A DNA stretch of 16,114 nt from JANQRV01 sp964533785 (GCA_964533785.1 CAZHNG010000141.1:1-16114); one strand, 5' to 3'; shown: positions 1-10,400, numbered from the stretch's first letter. The notes: generated from the letters alone by a model not told the origin. Translations and numbers: made by a program.

Positions 1-101
1 CTGAAAAATTGATATCCATTGAATATCAGCGGTTTGTTGTCTAAAATCTAGCGTCAAAAGTCCAAAAGTAGTAGGGCAACACTAAATTATACAGATACAA
101 T

Positions 102-109
102 TATATTTG
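102..109 (+). promoter_or_regulatory. Candidate Bacteroidota -7 promoter element
   Basis: The octamer TATATTTG matches the Bacteroidota housekeeping sigma -7 consensus TAnnTTTG exactly. It lies 28 bases before the ATG of the secreted dehydrogenase gene, so transcription would start near base 115 and leave a leader of roughly 20-25 bases. No clear TTG-type -33 element is visible about 17-21 bases upstream, so recognition would rest mainly on the -7 box. The rest of bases 1-101 shows no gene. A weak 6-bp inverted repeat at 10-28 is all I see there. Confidence 0.55.
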
Positions 110-137
110 CGACAACAACTGCAAACAATAGCTCAAA

Positions 138-2852
138 ATGTACCATATTATTTTCGTCCTGATTGTTATTTATTCCACGATAAGCGTTCTTAATGGTCAA
201 TTACCACCTGAATTTTATGACCAACAACTGTCTTTAGCATTTGATTTTCCCGTTGGTTTAACCTTTGATGAAGAAGGGTATATGTATGTTTGGGAAAAAG
301 AGGGTAAAGTTTTTGTCGTACATCCGGATGGAACAAAACAATCAGAACCACTTATAGACCTCAGCGAAGAGGTAAGCAATTGGGATGATAACGGTTTAAT
401 GAGCTTTGCTTTAGATCCATACTTCAGCCTTAATGGTCAATTTTATTTATTGTACGTAGTTGACCTTCACCATTACTATAATTTCGGTACTCCTACTTAT
501 CATCCTGATACGACCGTTACTAAACATGCTACTTTTGGCCGTTTGACCAGTTATCGCATCCAGCAAAACAATGAAGAAAAAATCGCAGATCCGGGAAGTA
601 GAAAGATCCTGATCGGTAAAACAATGAATGATGGAATTCCAATATTGAGAGCGTTTCACGGCTTAGGAACTGTAATAGTGGCCGACGACGGAACCATTTT
701 AGTATCTGTTGGTAATTCAAGCACAGGCCTTGACCTCGGCCAGTACCCTGAAGACCAATTTATTCAGGAAGCATTAGAAATGGGGCTCATTGAGAAAGAC
801 CGGGACATCGGCTCATATAGATCGCAATTTTTGGGTTCTTACGGTGGAAAAATCCTGCGGGTGGATGCAGCTACCGGTAACGGACTGCCAAGCAACCCTT
901 TCTTCGACGAAAACGATCCCAGATCACCCGAATCGCGAATTTGGGCTTCGGGTTTTAGGAATCCGTTCCGGATAACCGTGATGCCGAATACCGGCAGCCA
1001 TTATCAGGGTGATGGTCAACCAGGCATTATTATCGCAAGCGACGTTGGGGATGGTCGCTGGGAAGAAATCAACCTGGTAAAAGAAGGAGGGGAAAATTTC
1101 GGATGGCCAATTATGGAAGGGCCTTACTGGAATTGGGCTTTTTTTCAGCAACCCGCTCCATTGAACCTAAAAGCCCCCAATCCATTATTTCAGACGGGAG
1201 AATGCAATCAGGAGTTTTTTTCTTTTCGCGATCTATTCCAATTTCCGAAAGCATCGGGTAAGGTTCAATTTACGAATCCTTGTTCCGCCAATGCACTTAT
1301 AGATGAAAGTATGCCAACTAGTATAGGTACTTCTCCTATTATTTCCTGGAGCAATCAAAGGTGGAACCCGCCAAGCCGTGCAATTACTCCGTTTTTCGAT
1401 GACAAGGGGAATCTTTCCGCTAGAACACTGGACGACCCCAATTCCTCAGTAGAAGGTGATAATTTTGATGGTTACTCCAGTTTGGCCGGCCTATTTTATG
1501 GTGGAGATGCTTTTCCCGAAACTTACCGCGGAAAATATTTCAACCTGGACCACAGCGGATGGATCAAGATTTTTGAATTTGACGAAGCGTATAACTTACA
1601 AAAAGTCATTCCTTTTCACAATGATGCTTCACAGATTATTCATATGGCGGAAAACCCCAAGGATGGAGCCATATACTACGTAAGCATTCAAAGCGGCATT
1701 CACAAAATAACCTACGGTGGAGGCCTGCCCCCTACTGCCGTTATCAAAGCGGATAAAACGTTTGGGCCTGGGCCGCTTTCCGTTCAATTTGTCGGAAGTA
1801 GTTCAATCAGTGAATTTTCCCGGATAACAAACTATCACTGGGAGTTTGGTGATGGTCAGACAAGTAATGCCCCTGACCCCGTCCACCAATTTGGTGATAA
1901 TACCCAGCAAATCGAAAGCTATCCCGTCAAATTAACCGTTACTGACAGTCTGGGAAAATCCGACAGTGAAGAAATCACTATCTCTGTTAATAATACTCCG
2001 CCATCCGTACGTATCAACAGCGTCGACTCCGGAGATCGTTATCCCATTGAAAACGGTACGCTTTTGGAATTAAGTGCTGAAGTGGAAGACCTTGAGTACA
2101 TGAACGATGATCTTGCTTACGAATGGAAGATCTTCTTTCATCACAACGATCACTTCCATCCGGAACCAGTCATCAGGGCAGAGAGCGCATACACCATTCT
2201 AACACCAATCGGTTGTGAACAAGAAGAATATTGGTACCGTATTGAACTAACAGTAATCGATCCGGGAGGACTTAGCGCCCGGGATCAAAAATTGATCTAC
2301 CCCGATTGCGACGAACCTTTCACCTCAACTGTCCTTACCGGCGCCGTTGATAACGAACAGATTGATCTAAGATGGAAAACATCAAACGATGGTGACGTTC
2401 TTATTTTTGAAATTCAACGCAGTAACGATTTCGTACATTTCAATAAAATAGGTGAAGTCGCTCCTGCTACTCTTGAGGAATACAATTTCATTGATGTAAA
2501 GCCACAGATCGGGAATAACATTTACCGCATAAAGGCCATTAGTGAGGATCGTGCATTCAGATATTCCAATTTATTGACCATACCCTTCCCTACTCCACCG
2601 GATATAAACCTTTATCCCAATCCGGTTTTTAACCAGTTGAATATTGAAATCAAAAAGGCCAGCTCGGTTGAAGTAGATTTTAAAATCTTTAGTCCTAATG
2701 GACAATTATTGTTACAAAAACAGTGGGATGCGAGAAAAGGAGACTTTTTTAAACAAACCCTTCCATTGGTAAACTGGACTTCCGGCATATACTATTACAC
2801 CATTGAAAATGGATCACAAAAAGTAGGAGGCCATTTTCTAATCAGCAATTAA
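138..2852 (+). CDS. Secreted PQQ-type glucose/sorbosone dehydrogenase-like protein with PKD and T9SS sorting domains
   Basis: A 904-residue, multidomain, probably exported protein. Residues 1-20 form a hydrophobic signal peptide ending near LNG-Q, with no lipobox cysteine. Residues about 30-525 resemble the six-bladed glucose/sorbosone dehydrogenase (GSDH) propeller: a DDNGLMSFALDP motif, FHGLG with H174 where the catalytic histidine of soluble PQQ dehydrogenases is expected, ASGFRNPFR at 270-278, and GGENFGWP at 317-324. A PKD domain follows (about 532-618, WEFGDG at 568-573), then an Ig-like segment (about 620-730, C693 and C724), then a fibronectin-like linker with LRWKT...FEIQRS. The C-terminus from about 822 (YPNP at 826-829, ending GHFLISN) is a type A T9SS sorting domain. 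By family, the propeller oxidises aldose sugars with PQQ and calcium. The substrate is unknown, and some homologues have no proven enzyme activity. The gene stands alone and converges on rpoC. The start has a good signal peptide and lies just after a -7 element. Confidence 0.85.
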   Translation: MYHIIFVLIVIYSTISVLNGQLPPEFYDQQLSLAFDFPVGLTFDEEGYMYVWEKEGKVFVVHPDGTKQSEPLIDLSEEVSNWDDNGLMSFALDPYFSLNGQFYLLYVVDLHHYYNFGTPTYHPDTTVTKHATFGRLTSYRIQQNNEEKIADPGSRKILIGKTMNDGIPILRAFHGLGTVIVADDGTILVSVGNSSTGLDLGQYPEDQFIQEALEMGLIEKDRDIGSYRSQFLGSYGGKILRVDAATGNGLPSNPFFDENDPRSPESRIWASGFRNPFRITVMPNTGSHYQGDGQPGIIIASDVGDGRWEEINLVKEGGENFGWPIMEGPYWNWAFFQQPAPLNLKAPNPLFQTGECNQEFFSFRDLFQFPKASGKVQFTNPCSANALIDESMPTSIGTSPIISWSNQRWNPPSRAITPFFDDKGNLSARTLDDPNSSVEGDNFDGYSSLAGLFYGGDAFPETYRGKYFNLDHSGWIKIFEFDEAYNLQKVIPFHNDASQIIHMAENPKDGAIYYVSIQSGIHKITYGGGLPPTAVIKADKTFGPGPLSVQFVGSSSISEFSRITNYHWEFGDGQTSNAPDPVHQFGDNTQQIESYPVKLTVTDSLGKSDSEEITISVNNTPPSVRINSVDSGDRYPIENGTLLELSAEVEDLEYMNDDLAYEWKIFFHHNDHFHPEPVIRAESAYTILTPIGCEQEEYWYRIELTVIDPGGLSARDQKLIYPDCDEPFTSTVLTGAVDNEQIDLRWKTSNDGDVLIFEIQRSNDFVHFNKIGEVAPATLEEYNFIDVKPQIGNNIYRIKAISEDRAFRYSNLLTIPFPTPPDINLYPNPVFNQLNIEIKKASSVEVDFKIFSPNGQLLLQKQWDARKGDFFKQTLPLVNWTSGIYYYTIENGSQKVGGHFLISN

Positions 2853-2855
2853 AAG

Positions 2856-2925
2856 CAAAAAGGCCGGGGTCAAGATCGCAAAATAAAGCTTAAGCTATAT
2901 TTTATTCAACCTTTACCCCGGCCTT
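2856..2925 (-). terminator. Nested hairpin terminator ending the rpoC transcript
   Basis: An 11-bp perfect inverted repeat, AAGGCCGGGGT (2860-2870) with ACCCCGGCCTT (2915-2925), extends inward by three more pairs after one mismatch. The 44-base interior contains a second AT stem (2880-2885 with 2898-2903) around the palindrome AGCTTAAGCT. Read on the minus strand, the GC-rich arm runs straight into TTTTTGCTTTT, a classic intrinsic-terminator tail about 105 bases past the rpoC stop. The T-tract reaches to within a few bases of the stop codon of the converging gene. On the plus strand the tail is only TTAAATT, so termination of that gene here would be weaker. The rest of the 177-base gap shows nothing clear. 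Confidence 0.8.
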
Positions 2926-3029
2926 AAATTGTAGTTGGAAAACCTAGGATCCACCTGAGGTAATTCCACGTCTCTGCAACCGGAAAATTCCTTGCCCAAA
3001 AACGCAGTAATTTTTGGCGGTACCTACGA

Positions 3030-6000
3030 TTAACCTTCTACTTCTTCGTAATCCAGCATTCTGGACTCGTATTTCGCTTGTGCTTCTTTCGTAGTCACGA
3101 ACAAGTCACCATATTTTTTAAGCCCCGTTCCTGCAGGAATTTTCTTACCAACAATAACATTTTCCTTCAATCCGTTGAGGAAATCTTGTTTAGCGCCGAT
3201 AGCAGCTGTACTAAGGACTTTTGTTGTTTCCTGGAATGATGCTGCTGAAATCCAGCTATAAGTTCCAAGAGACGACTTCGTAATTCCCTGCAATAAAGAG
3301 CTTGAAGTTGCCGGAATAGCATCGCGGGACTGAACAATGGTTCTGTCATTGCGCTTCAAGAAAGAATTTTCTTCTCTGATCTGGCGCAAAGTTACCAATT
3401 GTCCAGGTTTCAAACGATTGGAATCTCCGGAATCAGTAATTACTTTCTTATCAAAGATCCAATCATTTTGTTGCAAGAACTCGTGTTTTTCAACGGCTTC
3501 TCCTTCAAGAAAACTGGTATCTCCCGGATCTTCAATTTGTACCCTGCGCATCATTTGGCGCACGATAGTTTCAATGTGTTTATCATTAATACCAATACCC
3601 TGGGAACGGTATACTTCCTGGATGCCGTTAACCAAATAAGATTGTACCGCAAATGGTCCCTTGATATTTAAAATATCCCGTGGTGCAATAGCACCATCCG
3701 ACAGTGGGGTACCGGCACGAACAAAGTCTCCTTCCTGTACTAAAATATGCTTGGAAAGACCGATCAAATACTTGCGTTTCTTCTCGTCTTTTGCGGTAAC
3801 AATTACTTCCCGGTTACCGCGTTTGATCTTACCAAAAGATACGACCCCGTCAATTTCAGAAACAACGGCAGGATTAGAAGGCTTACGAGCTTCAAATAGC
3901 TCTGTAACCCTTGGCAAACCACCCGTAATATCCTGAATCTTGCCTAGTTTACGTGGTATTTTAACGATCTTTTGCCCTGCACTCACTTCATCGCCGTCAT
4001 TAATAGATACATAAGCCCCTACAGGCAAGTTATAACTTCTGAGGTTAGTACCGTCCTTATCCACGATTTTAATAGTAGGGATCTTGCGTCTATTCTTCGA
4101 TTCAATGATAACCATTTCAGAGTGGCCGGTTTGGTCATCCCTTTCCGATCTGAAGGTAACCCCTTCTTCAATCGAATCAAATTGAGCGATACCGCTAAAT
4201 TCAGAAATGATCACCGCATTAAACGGATCCCATTCACATATCTTATCGCCTTTCTTAACTTTCTGTTCATCTTTCACGAACAAAGTCGAACCATAGGGTA
4301 CGTACTGCGAAGTAAATACTTTACCAGATTCCGGATCCTTGATCCTAATCTCACCGGTACGAGAAAGAATGATTTTCTGATTTTCTCCCAGCTCATCTTT
4401 TTGTTCTGTAAACCGAACGCCGTCAAACTCAATAACTCCATTAAACTTAGAGACCAACTCTGATTCAGCTTTAGAAACTGAGGCAACACCACCTACGTGG
4501 AAGGTACGTAGCGTCAACTGAGTTCCGGGTTCTCCGATCGATTGAGCCGCAATAATCCCTACTGCATCTCCAGCTTCTGTAACACGGCCGGTAGCGAGGT
4601 TTTTACCATAACATTTTGTGCATACCCCGCGAACAGTTTCGCAGGTTAAAACGGATCTTATGGTTACAGCTTCAATTCCTGCTTTCTCTATTTTGGCGGC
4701 TGTCCGAACGTCAATGTATTCACCCGCTTTTAAGATGATCTCATCAGTTACCGGATGGTACACATCGTGTAAGGTGAAACGACCTTCAATTCGGTCTGCC
4801 AGTGCTTCAACGATCTTATCGTTATCTTTTAAGGCAGTAGTTTCAATTCCTCTTAATGTATTGCAATCTTCCTCCAGGATAACCACATCCTGAGCTACAT
4901 CAACCAAACGACGTGTCAAATAACCGGCATCTGCTGTTTTCAAGGCAGTATCGGCAAGACCTTTACGTGCACCGTGCGTTGAAATAAAGTATTCAAGAAC
5001 GGACAACCCTTGTACGAAATTAGAAAGGATCGGGTTTTCAATAACAGCCCCTCCGGTATCACCGGATTTCCTTGGCTTAGCCATTAATCCACGCAGACCA
5101 CATAACTGTTTGATCTGGCGTTTCGATCCACGTGCTCCGGAATGCAGCATCATATATACCGAATTGAACCCTTGTTTGTGCTCTGACAGCTCAACCATGA
5201 GTTTTTCTGTAATATTATTATCTGCGTAGGTCCATTTATCAATAATCTGATTATAACGCTCATTATTGGTGATCAACCCCATGTTGTAGTTATCCCAAAC
5301 TTCATCAACCTCAGCATTAGCCTGATCCAAAATTTCATTCTTGTTGGAAGGAGTGATCAAATCTCCAAGGTTGAAGGACAATCCGCCTTTAAATGACCAA
5401 TAGAAACCCATTTCTTTTATATCATCCAAAAAGGCCGCTGTTACTGCAAAATTGGTTCTTTGAATAACATTTCCAATTACCTTTTTCAGGTTCTTTTTGG
5501 TCAATAAAACATTAACGTAGGGTACTCCTTTGGGTACAGCCTGATTAAAAATAGCCCTACCGGTGGTGGTCTCCACAACTTGATTTTTCCAATTTCCATC
5601 CTCATCCTCTGTATTTACCCGCACTTTGATTCCTGCGTGCAAATCCAGTTTGTTCTCATTGTAGGCAATGATCACCTCCTCAGGAGAATAAAAAGTACGT
5701 CCCTCACCTTTAACTTCATTATCCTTAGTTGAACGGCGTTCCTTGGTGATGTAATACAATCCCAATACCATATCCTGAGAAGGTAAGGTAATAGGAGAAC
5801 CGTTTTGCGGGTTCAGCATGTTGTGTGAAGAAAGCATAAGTACCTGGGCTTCCAGAATAGCAGCCTGGCTTAATGGCACGTGTACCGCCATTTGGTCACC
5901 GTCAAAGTCCGCGTTAAATGCACCGCATACCAGTGGGTGTAATTGAATGGCCTTTCCTTCGATCAACCTTGGCTGAAATGCCTGAATAGATAAACGGTGT

Positions 6001-7331
6001 AAAGTCGGAGCCCGGTTGAGCAATACCGGATGCCCTTTCAAAATATTCTCAAGGATCTCCCAGATCACCGGATCTTTACGATCCACTAATTTCTTCGCTG
6101 ACTTTACTGTTTTGACGATACCGCGTTCTATCAGTTTTCTGATCACAAAAGGCTTAAACAGTTCTGCTGCCATTCCTTTGGGTAAACCGCATTCGTGCAA
6201 TTTCAAAGTAGGCCCGACAACAATCACGGAACGGCCGGAGTAATCAACCCTTTTACCCAATAAATTCTGACGGAAACGTCCTTGTTTCCCTTTGAGTATA
6301 TCACTTAGTGATTTCAACGCACGACCGCCTTCTGCTTTGACCGCATTCGACTTTCTTGAGTTATCGAAAAGTGAATCTACTGCTTCCTGAAGCATTCTCT
6401 TCTCGTTACGCAAAATAACTTCAGGCGCTTTGATCTCCAAAAGTCTTTTCAATCGGTTATTACGGATGATCACCCTGCGATATAGGTCATTCAAATCCGA
6501 ACTGGCAAAACGCCCACCATCCAAGGGAACCAAAGGTCTTAATTCAGGTGGTACAACCGGTAGATATTGAATAATAGTCCATTCAGGTCGGTTTTCGATC
6601 CTTGTTAAACCGTCACGAAAAGCTTCGACTACCCTCAAACGCTTCAGTGCTTCAGACTTACGCTGCTGAGAAGTCTCATTCGCTGCCTGATGACGCAAAG
6701 CATACGATAGCTGATCCAGGTCCAACCTCATCAATAAATCCCGAACCGCTTCAGCGCCCATTTTGGCAATGAATTTATTAGGATCGGATTCATCCAGCAT
6801 TTGATTCTCTGACGGAAGGGAATCCAGAATTTCCAGATATTCTTCTTCTGTAAGTAGATCCATCTTGGTGGTACCATCCGCTTCTTTTATTCCCGGCTGG
6901 ATCACTACGTAACGTTCGTAGTAAATAATAGATTCCAATTTCTTGGAAGACAACCCTAACAAATAACCAATTTTGTTAGGCAGGGATTTAAAAAACCAGA
7001 TATGTACTACGGGAACCACCAGTTTGATGTGTCCCATTCTTTCTCTACGTACTTTTTTCTCCGTTACTTCAACACCGCAACGATCACAAACAATCCCTTT
7101 GTAACGGATTCTTTTGTATTTACCACAATAGCATTCATAATCCTTTACCGGCCCGAAAATACGCTCACAAAAAAGACCGTCACGCTCCGGTTTATAAGAC
7201 CGGTAATTAATAGTTTCCGGTTTCAGCACTTCACCGTATGATCTTTCCAATATTTCATCCGGCGAAGACAAGCTGATCGTGATACTATCAAATTCAGGTC
7301 TTTGGATTTGATTTTTCTTCTTAAAAGGCAT
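3030..7331 (-). CDS. rpoC: DNA-directed RNA polymerase subunit beta'
   Basis: The catalytic large subunit of RNA polymerase, 1433 residues, a usual length for Bacteroidota. The N-terminal zinc-binding domain has cysteines 67, 69, 82 and 85 (CYC...CDRC). The active-site loop NADFDGDQ is at 473-480, with aspartates 475, 477 and 479 to hold the catalytic magnesium. The second zinc site is complete: C823, C897, C904 and C907 (CETVRGVCTKC). The trigger-loop region is seen in GEPGTQLTLRTFHVGG. I chose ATG at 7331 (MPFKKKNQIQRPEFDSI) over the in-frame ATG at 7382 because the family begins this way, the extra 17 residues look unrelated, and the upstream ATG sits inside a hairpin. The gene lies 106 bases after rpoB and ends the operon, with a hairpin terminator beyond it. 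No frameshift or missing key residue was seen. Confidence 0.98.
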   Translation of the reverse strand: MPFKKKNQIQRPEFDSITISLSSPDEILERSYGEVLKPETINYRSYKPERDGLFCERIFGPVKDYECYCGKYKRIRYKGIVCDRCGVEVTEKKVRRERMGHIKLVVPVVHIWFFKSLPNKIGYLLGLSSKKLESIIYYERYVVIQPGIKEADGTTKMDLLTEEEYLEILDSLPSENQMLDESDPNKFIAKMGAEAVRDLLMRLDLDQLSYALRHQAANETSQQRKSEALKRLRVVEAFRDGLTRIENRPEWTIIQYLPVVPPELRPLVPLDGGRFASSDLNDLYRRVIIRNNRLKRLLEIKAPEVILRNEKRMLQEAVDSLFDNSRKSNAVKAEGGRALKSLSDILKGKQGRFRQNLLGKRVDYSGRSVIVVGPTLKLHECGLPKGMAAELFKPFVIRKLIERGIVKTVKSAKKLVDRKDPVIWEILENILKGHPVLLNRAPTLHRLSIQAFQPRLIEGKAIQLHPLVCGAFNADFDGDQMAVHVPLSQAAILEAQVLMLSSHNMLNPQNGSPITLPSQDMVLGLYYITKERRSTKDNEVKGEGRTFYSPEEVIIAYNENKLDLHAGIKVRVNTEDEDGNWKNQVVETTTGRAIFNQAVPKGVPYVNVLLTKKNLKKVIGNVIQRTNFAVTAAFLDDIKEMGFYWSFKGGLSFNLGDLITPSNKNEILDQANAEVDEVWDNYNMGLITNNERYNQIIDKWTYADNNITEKLMVELSEHKQGFNSVYMMLHSGARGSKRQIKQLCGLRGLMAKPRKSGDTGGAVIENPILSNFVQGLSVLEYFISTHGARKGLADTALKTADAGYLTRRLVDVAQDVVILEEDCNTLRGIETTALKDNDKIVEALADRIEGRFTLHDVYHPVTDEIILKAGEYIDVRTAAKIEKAGIEAVTIRSVLTCETVRGVCTKCYGKNLATGRVTEAGDAVGIIAAQSIGEPGTQLTLRTFHVGGVASVSKAESELVSKFNGVIEFDGVRFTEQKDELGENQKIILSRTGEIRIKDPESGKVFTSQYVPYGSTLFVKDEQKVKKGDKICEWDPFNAVIISEFSGIAQFDSIEEGVTFRSERDDQTGHSEMVIIESKNRRKIPTIKIVDKDGTNLRSYNLPVGAYVSINDGDEVSAGQKIVKIPRKLGKIQDITGGLPRVTELFEARKPSNPAVVSEIDGVVSFGKIKRGNREVIVTAKDEKKRKYLIGLSKHILVQEGDFVRAGTPLSDGAIAPRDILNIKGPFAVQSYLVNGIQEVYRSQGIGINDKHIETIVRQMMRRVQIEDPGDTSFLEGEAVEKHEFLQQNDWIFDKKVITDSGDSNRLKPGQLVTLRQIREENSFLKRNDRTIVQSRDAIPATSSSLLQGITKSSLGTYSWISAASFQETTKVLSTAAIGAKQDFLNGLKENVIVGKKIPAGTGLKKYGDLFVTTKEAQAKYESRMLDYEEVEG

Positions 7332-7357
7332 ATTTATAAATTGCTTTTTGATTAGGA

Positions 7358-7385
7358 GGCTGGTGACGGTTATCGCCACCAAGCC
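7358..7385 (-). other. Hairpin in the rpoB-rpoC spacer
   Basis: On the minus-strand RNA, GGCUUGGUGGCGAUAACCGUCACCAGCC folds as a 3-bp GGC/GCC base, a one-base bulge, a 5-bp UGGUG/CACCA stem, one mismatch and a short apical stem. It lies 27-54 bases before the rpoC start and has no following U-tract, so it is not a standard terminator. An mRNA-stability, processing or translation-control element is possible. No function is shown by the sequence. Confidence 0.5.
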
Positions 7386-7437
7386 ATTCCCGCATAAATT
7401 TTAAGAATGATAATAGAACTTATATCCTTCGGCAGAA

Positions 7438-10400
7438 CTATTCAAATTTAACATCCAATGCAAGGCCCCGCAACTCATGAACCAATACATTGAAGGATTC
7501 AGGTATACCAGGTTCTGGCAAATTCTCTCCTTTAACTATGGATTCGTAAGCTTTTGCACGACCATTAATATCATCAGATTTTATCGTAAGCAACTCCTGA
7601 AGAATGCTTGATGCACCGAATGCTTCGAGTGCCCATACTTCCATCTCTCCAAAACGCTGGCCACCAAACTGTGCTTTACCACCTAACGGTTGCTGTGTAA
7701 TCAGTGAGTATGGTCCAATAGAACGGGCATGCATTTTATCATCAACCATGTGGGATAATTTGAGCATGTAAATTACGCCTACGGTTGCTTGCTGGTGAAA
7801 GCGATCGCCGGTTTCACCATCGTACAAATAAGTCTGACCCAATGGAGGTAGTTTCGCCTCCTTGATGTATTGGTCGATCTCGTCAAGACTGGCACCATCG
7901 AAAATCGGTGTACCAAACTTCATATCGAGTTTTTCACCGGCCCAACCTAGTACGGTCTCAAATATTTGTCCGAGATTCATCCTCGAAGGTACCCCAAGCG
8001 GATTGAGTACAATGTCTACAGGCGTACCATCTTCCAGGAAGGGCATATCCTCAATACGTACAATTCTGGAAACAATTCCCTTATTACCGTGGCGCCCTGC
8101 CAGCTTATCTCCCACCTTCAACTTGCGCTTCTTAGCCATATAGACCTTTGCGAGTTTCAGAACTCCTGCCGGCAACTCATCTCCGATACTGATGTTGAAT
8201 TTCTCCCGCTTGTACCGTCCAATTTCCTCATTCACTTTGATGTTGTAGTTGTGTAACAACTTAGCGACCAAGGTATTCTTATCTTCATCATCGGTCCAAT
8301 TGCCGTAATCTACTACAGTGTAATCAATGTCCCGCAGAAGTGACTGGCCGAATTTCGTACCTTTTGCCACCAACGCTTCGCCATAGATACTTCTTACATT
8401 CTGAGCCTTCTTATCTTTTATGAGCATCAACAACTTGTCAATCAAAATTGTCTTTAATTGATTAAGTGCGATTTTATGCTGATCTTCCAGTTTAGACAAA
8501 AGGTCTTTTTCAGAAGCTTTCTGTGCCTTATCTTTTTTAGCTCTGGCGAACAACTGTTTGTTGATAACAATACCTTTCGTTGAAGGAGGTGCTTTTAGAG
8601 AAGCATCTTTAACATCCCCGGCCTTGTCACCAAAGATTGCCCGCAATAACTTTTCCTCGGGAGTAGGATCCGATTCACCTTTAGGGGTGATCTTACCAAT
8701 AAGAATATCCCCTTCTTTTACCCAAGCTCCAATGCGAATAATGCCGTTTTCGTCGAGATCTTTAGTCGCTTCTTCACTCACATTCGGAATATCATTGGTC
8801 AACTCCTCTTCTCCGAGTTTGGTATCTCTAACGTCCAACTCAAAATGTTCGATGTGTAGGGAAGTAAAGATATCTTCCTGTACTACCCTTTCCGAAAGAA
8901 CGATAGCATCCTCGAAATTATACCCTTTCCAGGGCATGAAAGCCACCTTCATGTTTTGACCCAGTGCAAGTTCTCCTTTCTCAGTAGCATAGCCGTCACA
9001 CAGGATCATCCCTTTGTGTACACGGTCCCCCTTGCGGACAATAGGCTTCAGGTTAATGCAAGTACCCTGATTGGTCCGGCGGAATTTGATCAGTTCGTAT
9101 TTCTTCTTATTATCTTCGAAGGAAACCAACTGTTCTTCCTCAGAACGGTCGTAGCGAATGACAATTTCATTAGCATCTACATATTCTACGACACCATCTC
9201 CTTCCGCGTTGATCAACATTCTGGAGTCCCGGGCAATTTTACCTTCGATCGCCGTTCCCACAATTGGAGACCTTGGCTTCAACAAAGGCACTGCCTGGCG
9301 CTGCATGTTTGATCCCATTAATGCCCGGTTGGCGTCATCGTTTTCCAGGAAAGGAATTAATGAAGCCGAAACACCGACAATTTGGTTGGGTGCAACGTCC
9401 ATAAATTCTACCTCTTCAGGAGTTAGAATGGGGAAATCACCGTGTTCTCTACACTTAATTTTATCAGATTCAAATCTTCCCTTATCATCTATTGGAGCAT
9501 TCGCCTGGGCAACTTTCTTATAATCCTCACCTTCGGCTGATAGATATTGGGCATCGTTATCATAATCGACCACTCCATCTATCACTCTGCGGTAAGGAGT
9601 TTCCAGGAAGCCCATTTTATTGATCTTAGCGTGTACGCACAAACTAGTGATCAATCCAATATTAGGTCCTTCAGGCGTTTCAATGGTACAAAGTCGACCG
9701 TAGTGTGAATAATGTACGTCCCGCACTTCAAAACCAGCTCTTTCTCTCGACAAACCGCCTGGCCCCAGTGCTGAGATACGGCGTTTATGCGTAATCTCCG
9801 AAAGTGGATTGGTTTGATCCAAGAACTGAGACAACTGACTGGTACCGAAAAACGAGTTAATTACGGAAGACAATGTCCTGGCATTGATCAGGTCTATTGG
9901 TGTGAATACCTCATTATCCCGAACATTCATCCTTTCGCGAATAGTACGGGCCATACGAGCCAAACCTACACCGAATTGAGCATAAAGTTGTTCACCCACC
10001 GTACGGATGCGCCGATTACTCAGGTGGTCAATATCATCTACTTCAGCTTTCTGATTAATTAATTTAACCAGATATTTAACAATGGCTATGATATCTTCTT
10101 TCGTTAAAACCAACAATTCGCGGTCGGTTTCCAGGTTCAACTTACGGTTAATTTTATACCTACCGACCTCACCAAGGTTGTAACGTTTGTCCGAAAAGAA
10201 TAATTTATCAATGATACCACGGGCAGTTTCATCATCTGGGGGATCTGCCCCTCTCAATTGACGATAGATGTATTGTACCGCTTCCATTTCCGAACTGGAA
10301 GGGTCTTTTTGTAAGGTATTGTAAATTATTGAATAATCTTCTTCGACATCCTCTTTCTGTAGGATGATGGTCTCTGTTTCTGCCTCAAGAATCAACTGAA

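Noticed and set aside
10..28. TGATAT/ATATCA inverted repeat near the left edge
   Set aside because: Only 6 AT-rich pairs with no T-tail, and the upstream gene is not visible, so it cannot be called a terminator.
3972..4463. 163-residue plus-strand open frame inside rpoC
   Set aside because: It lies wholly antisense to highly conserved beta' coding sequence, resembles no family and has no promoter or leader. It is a shadow frame.
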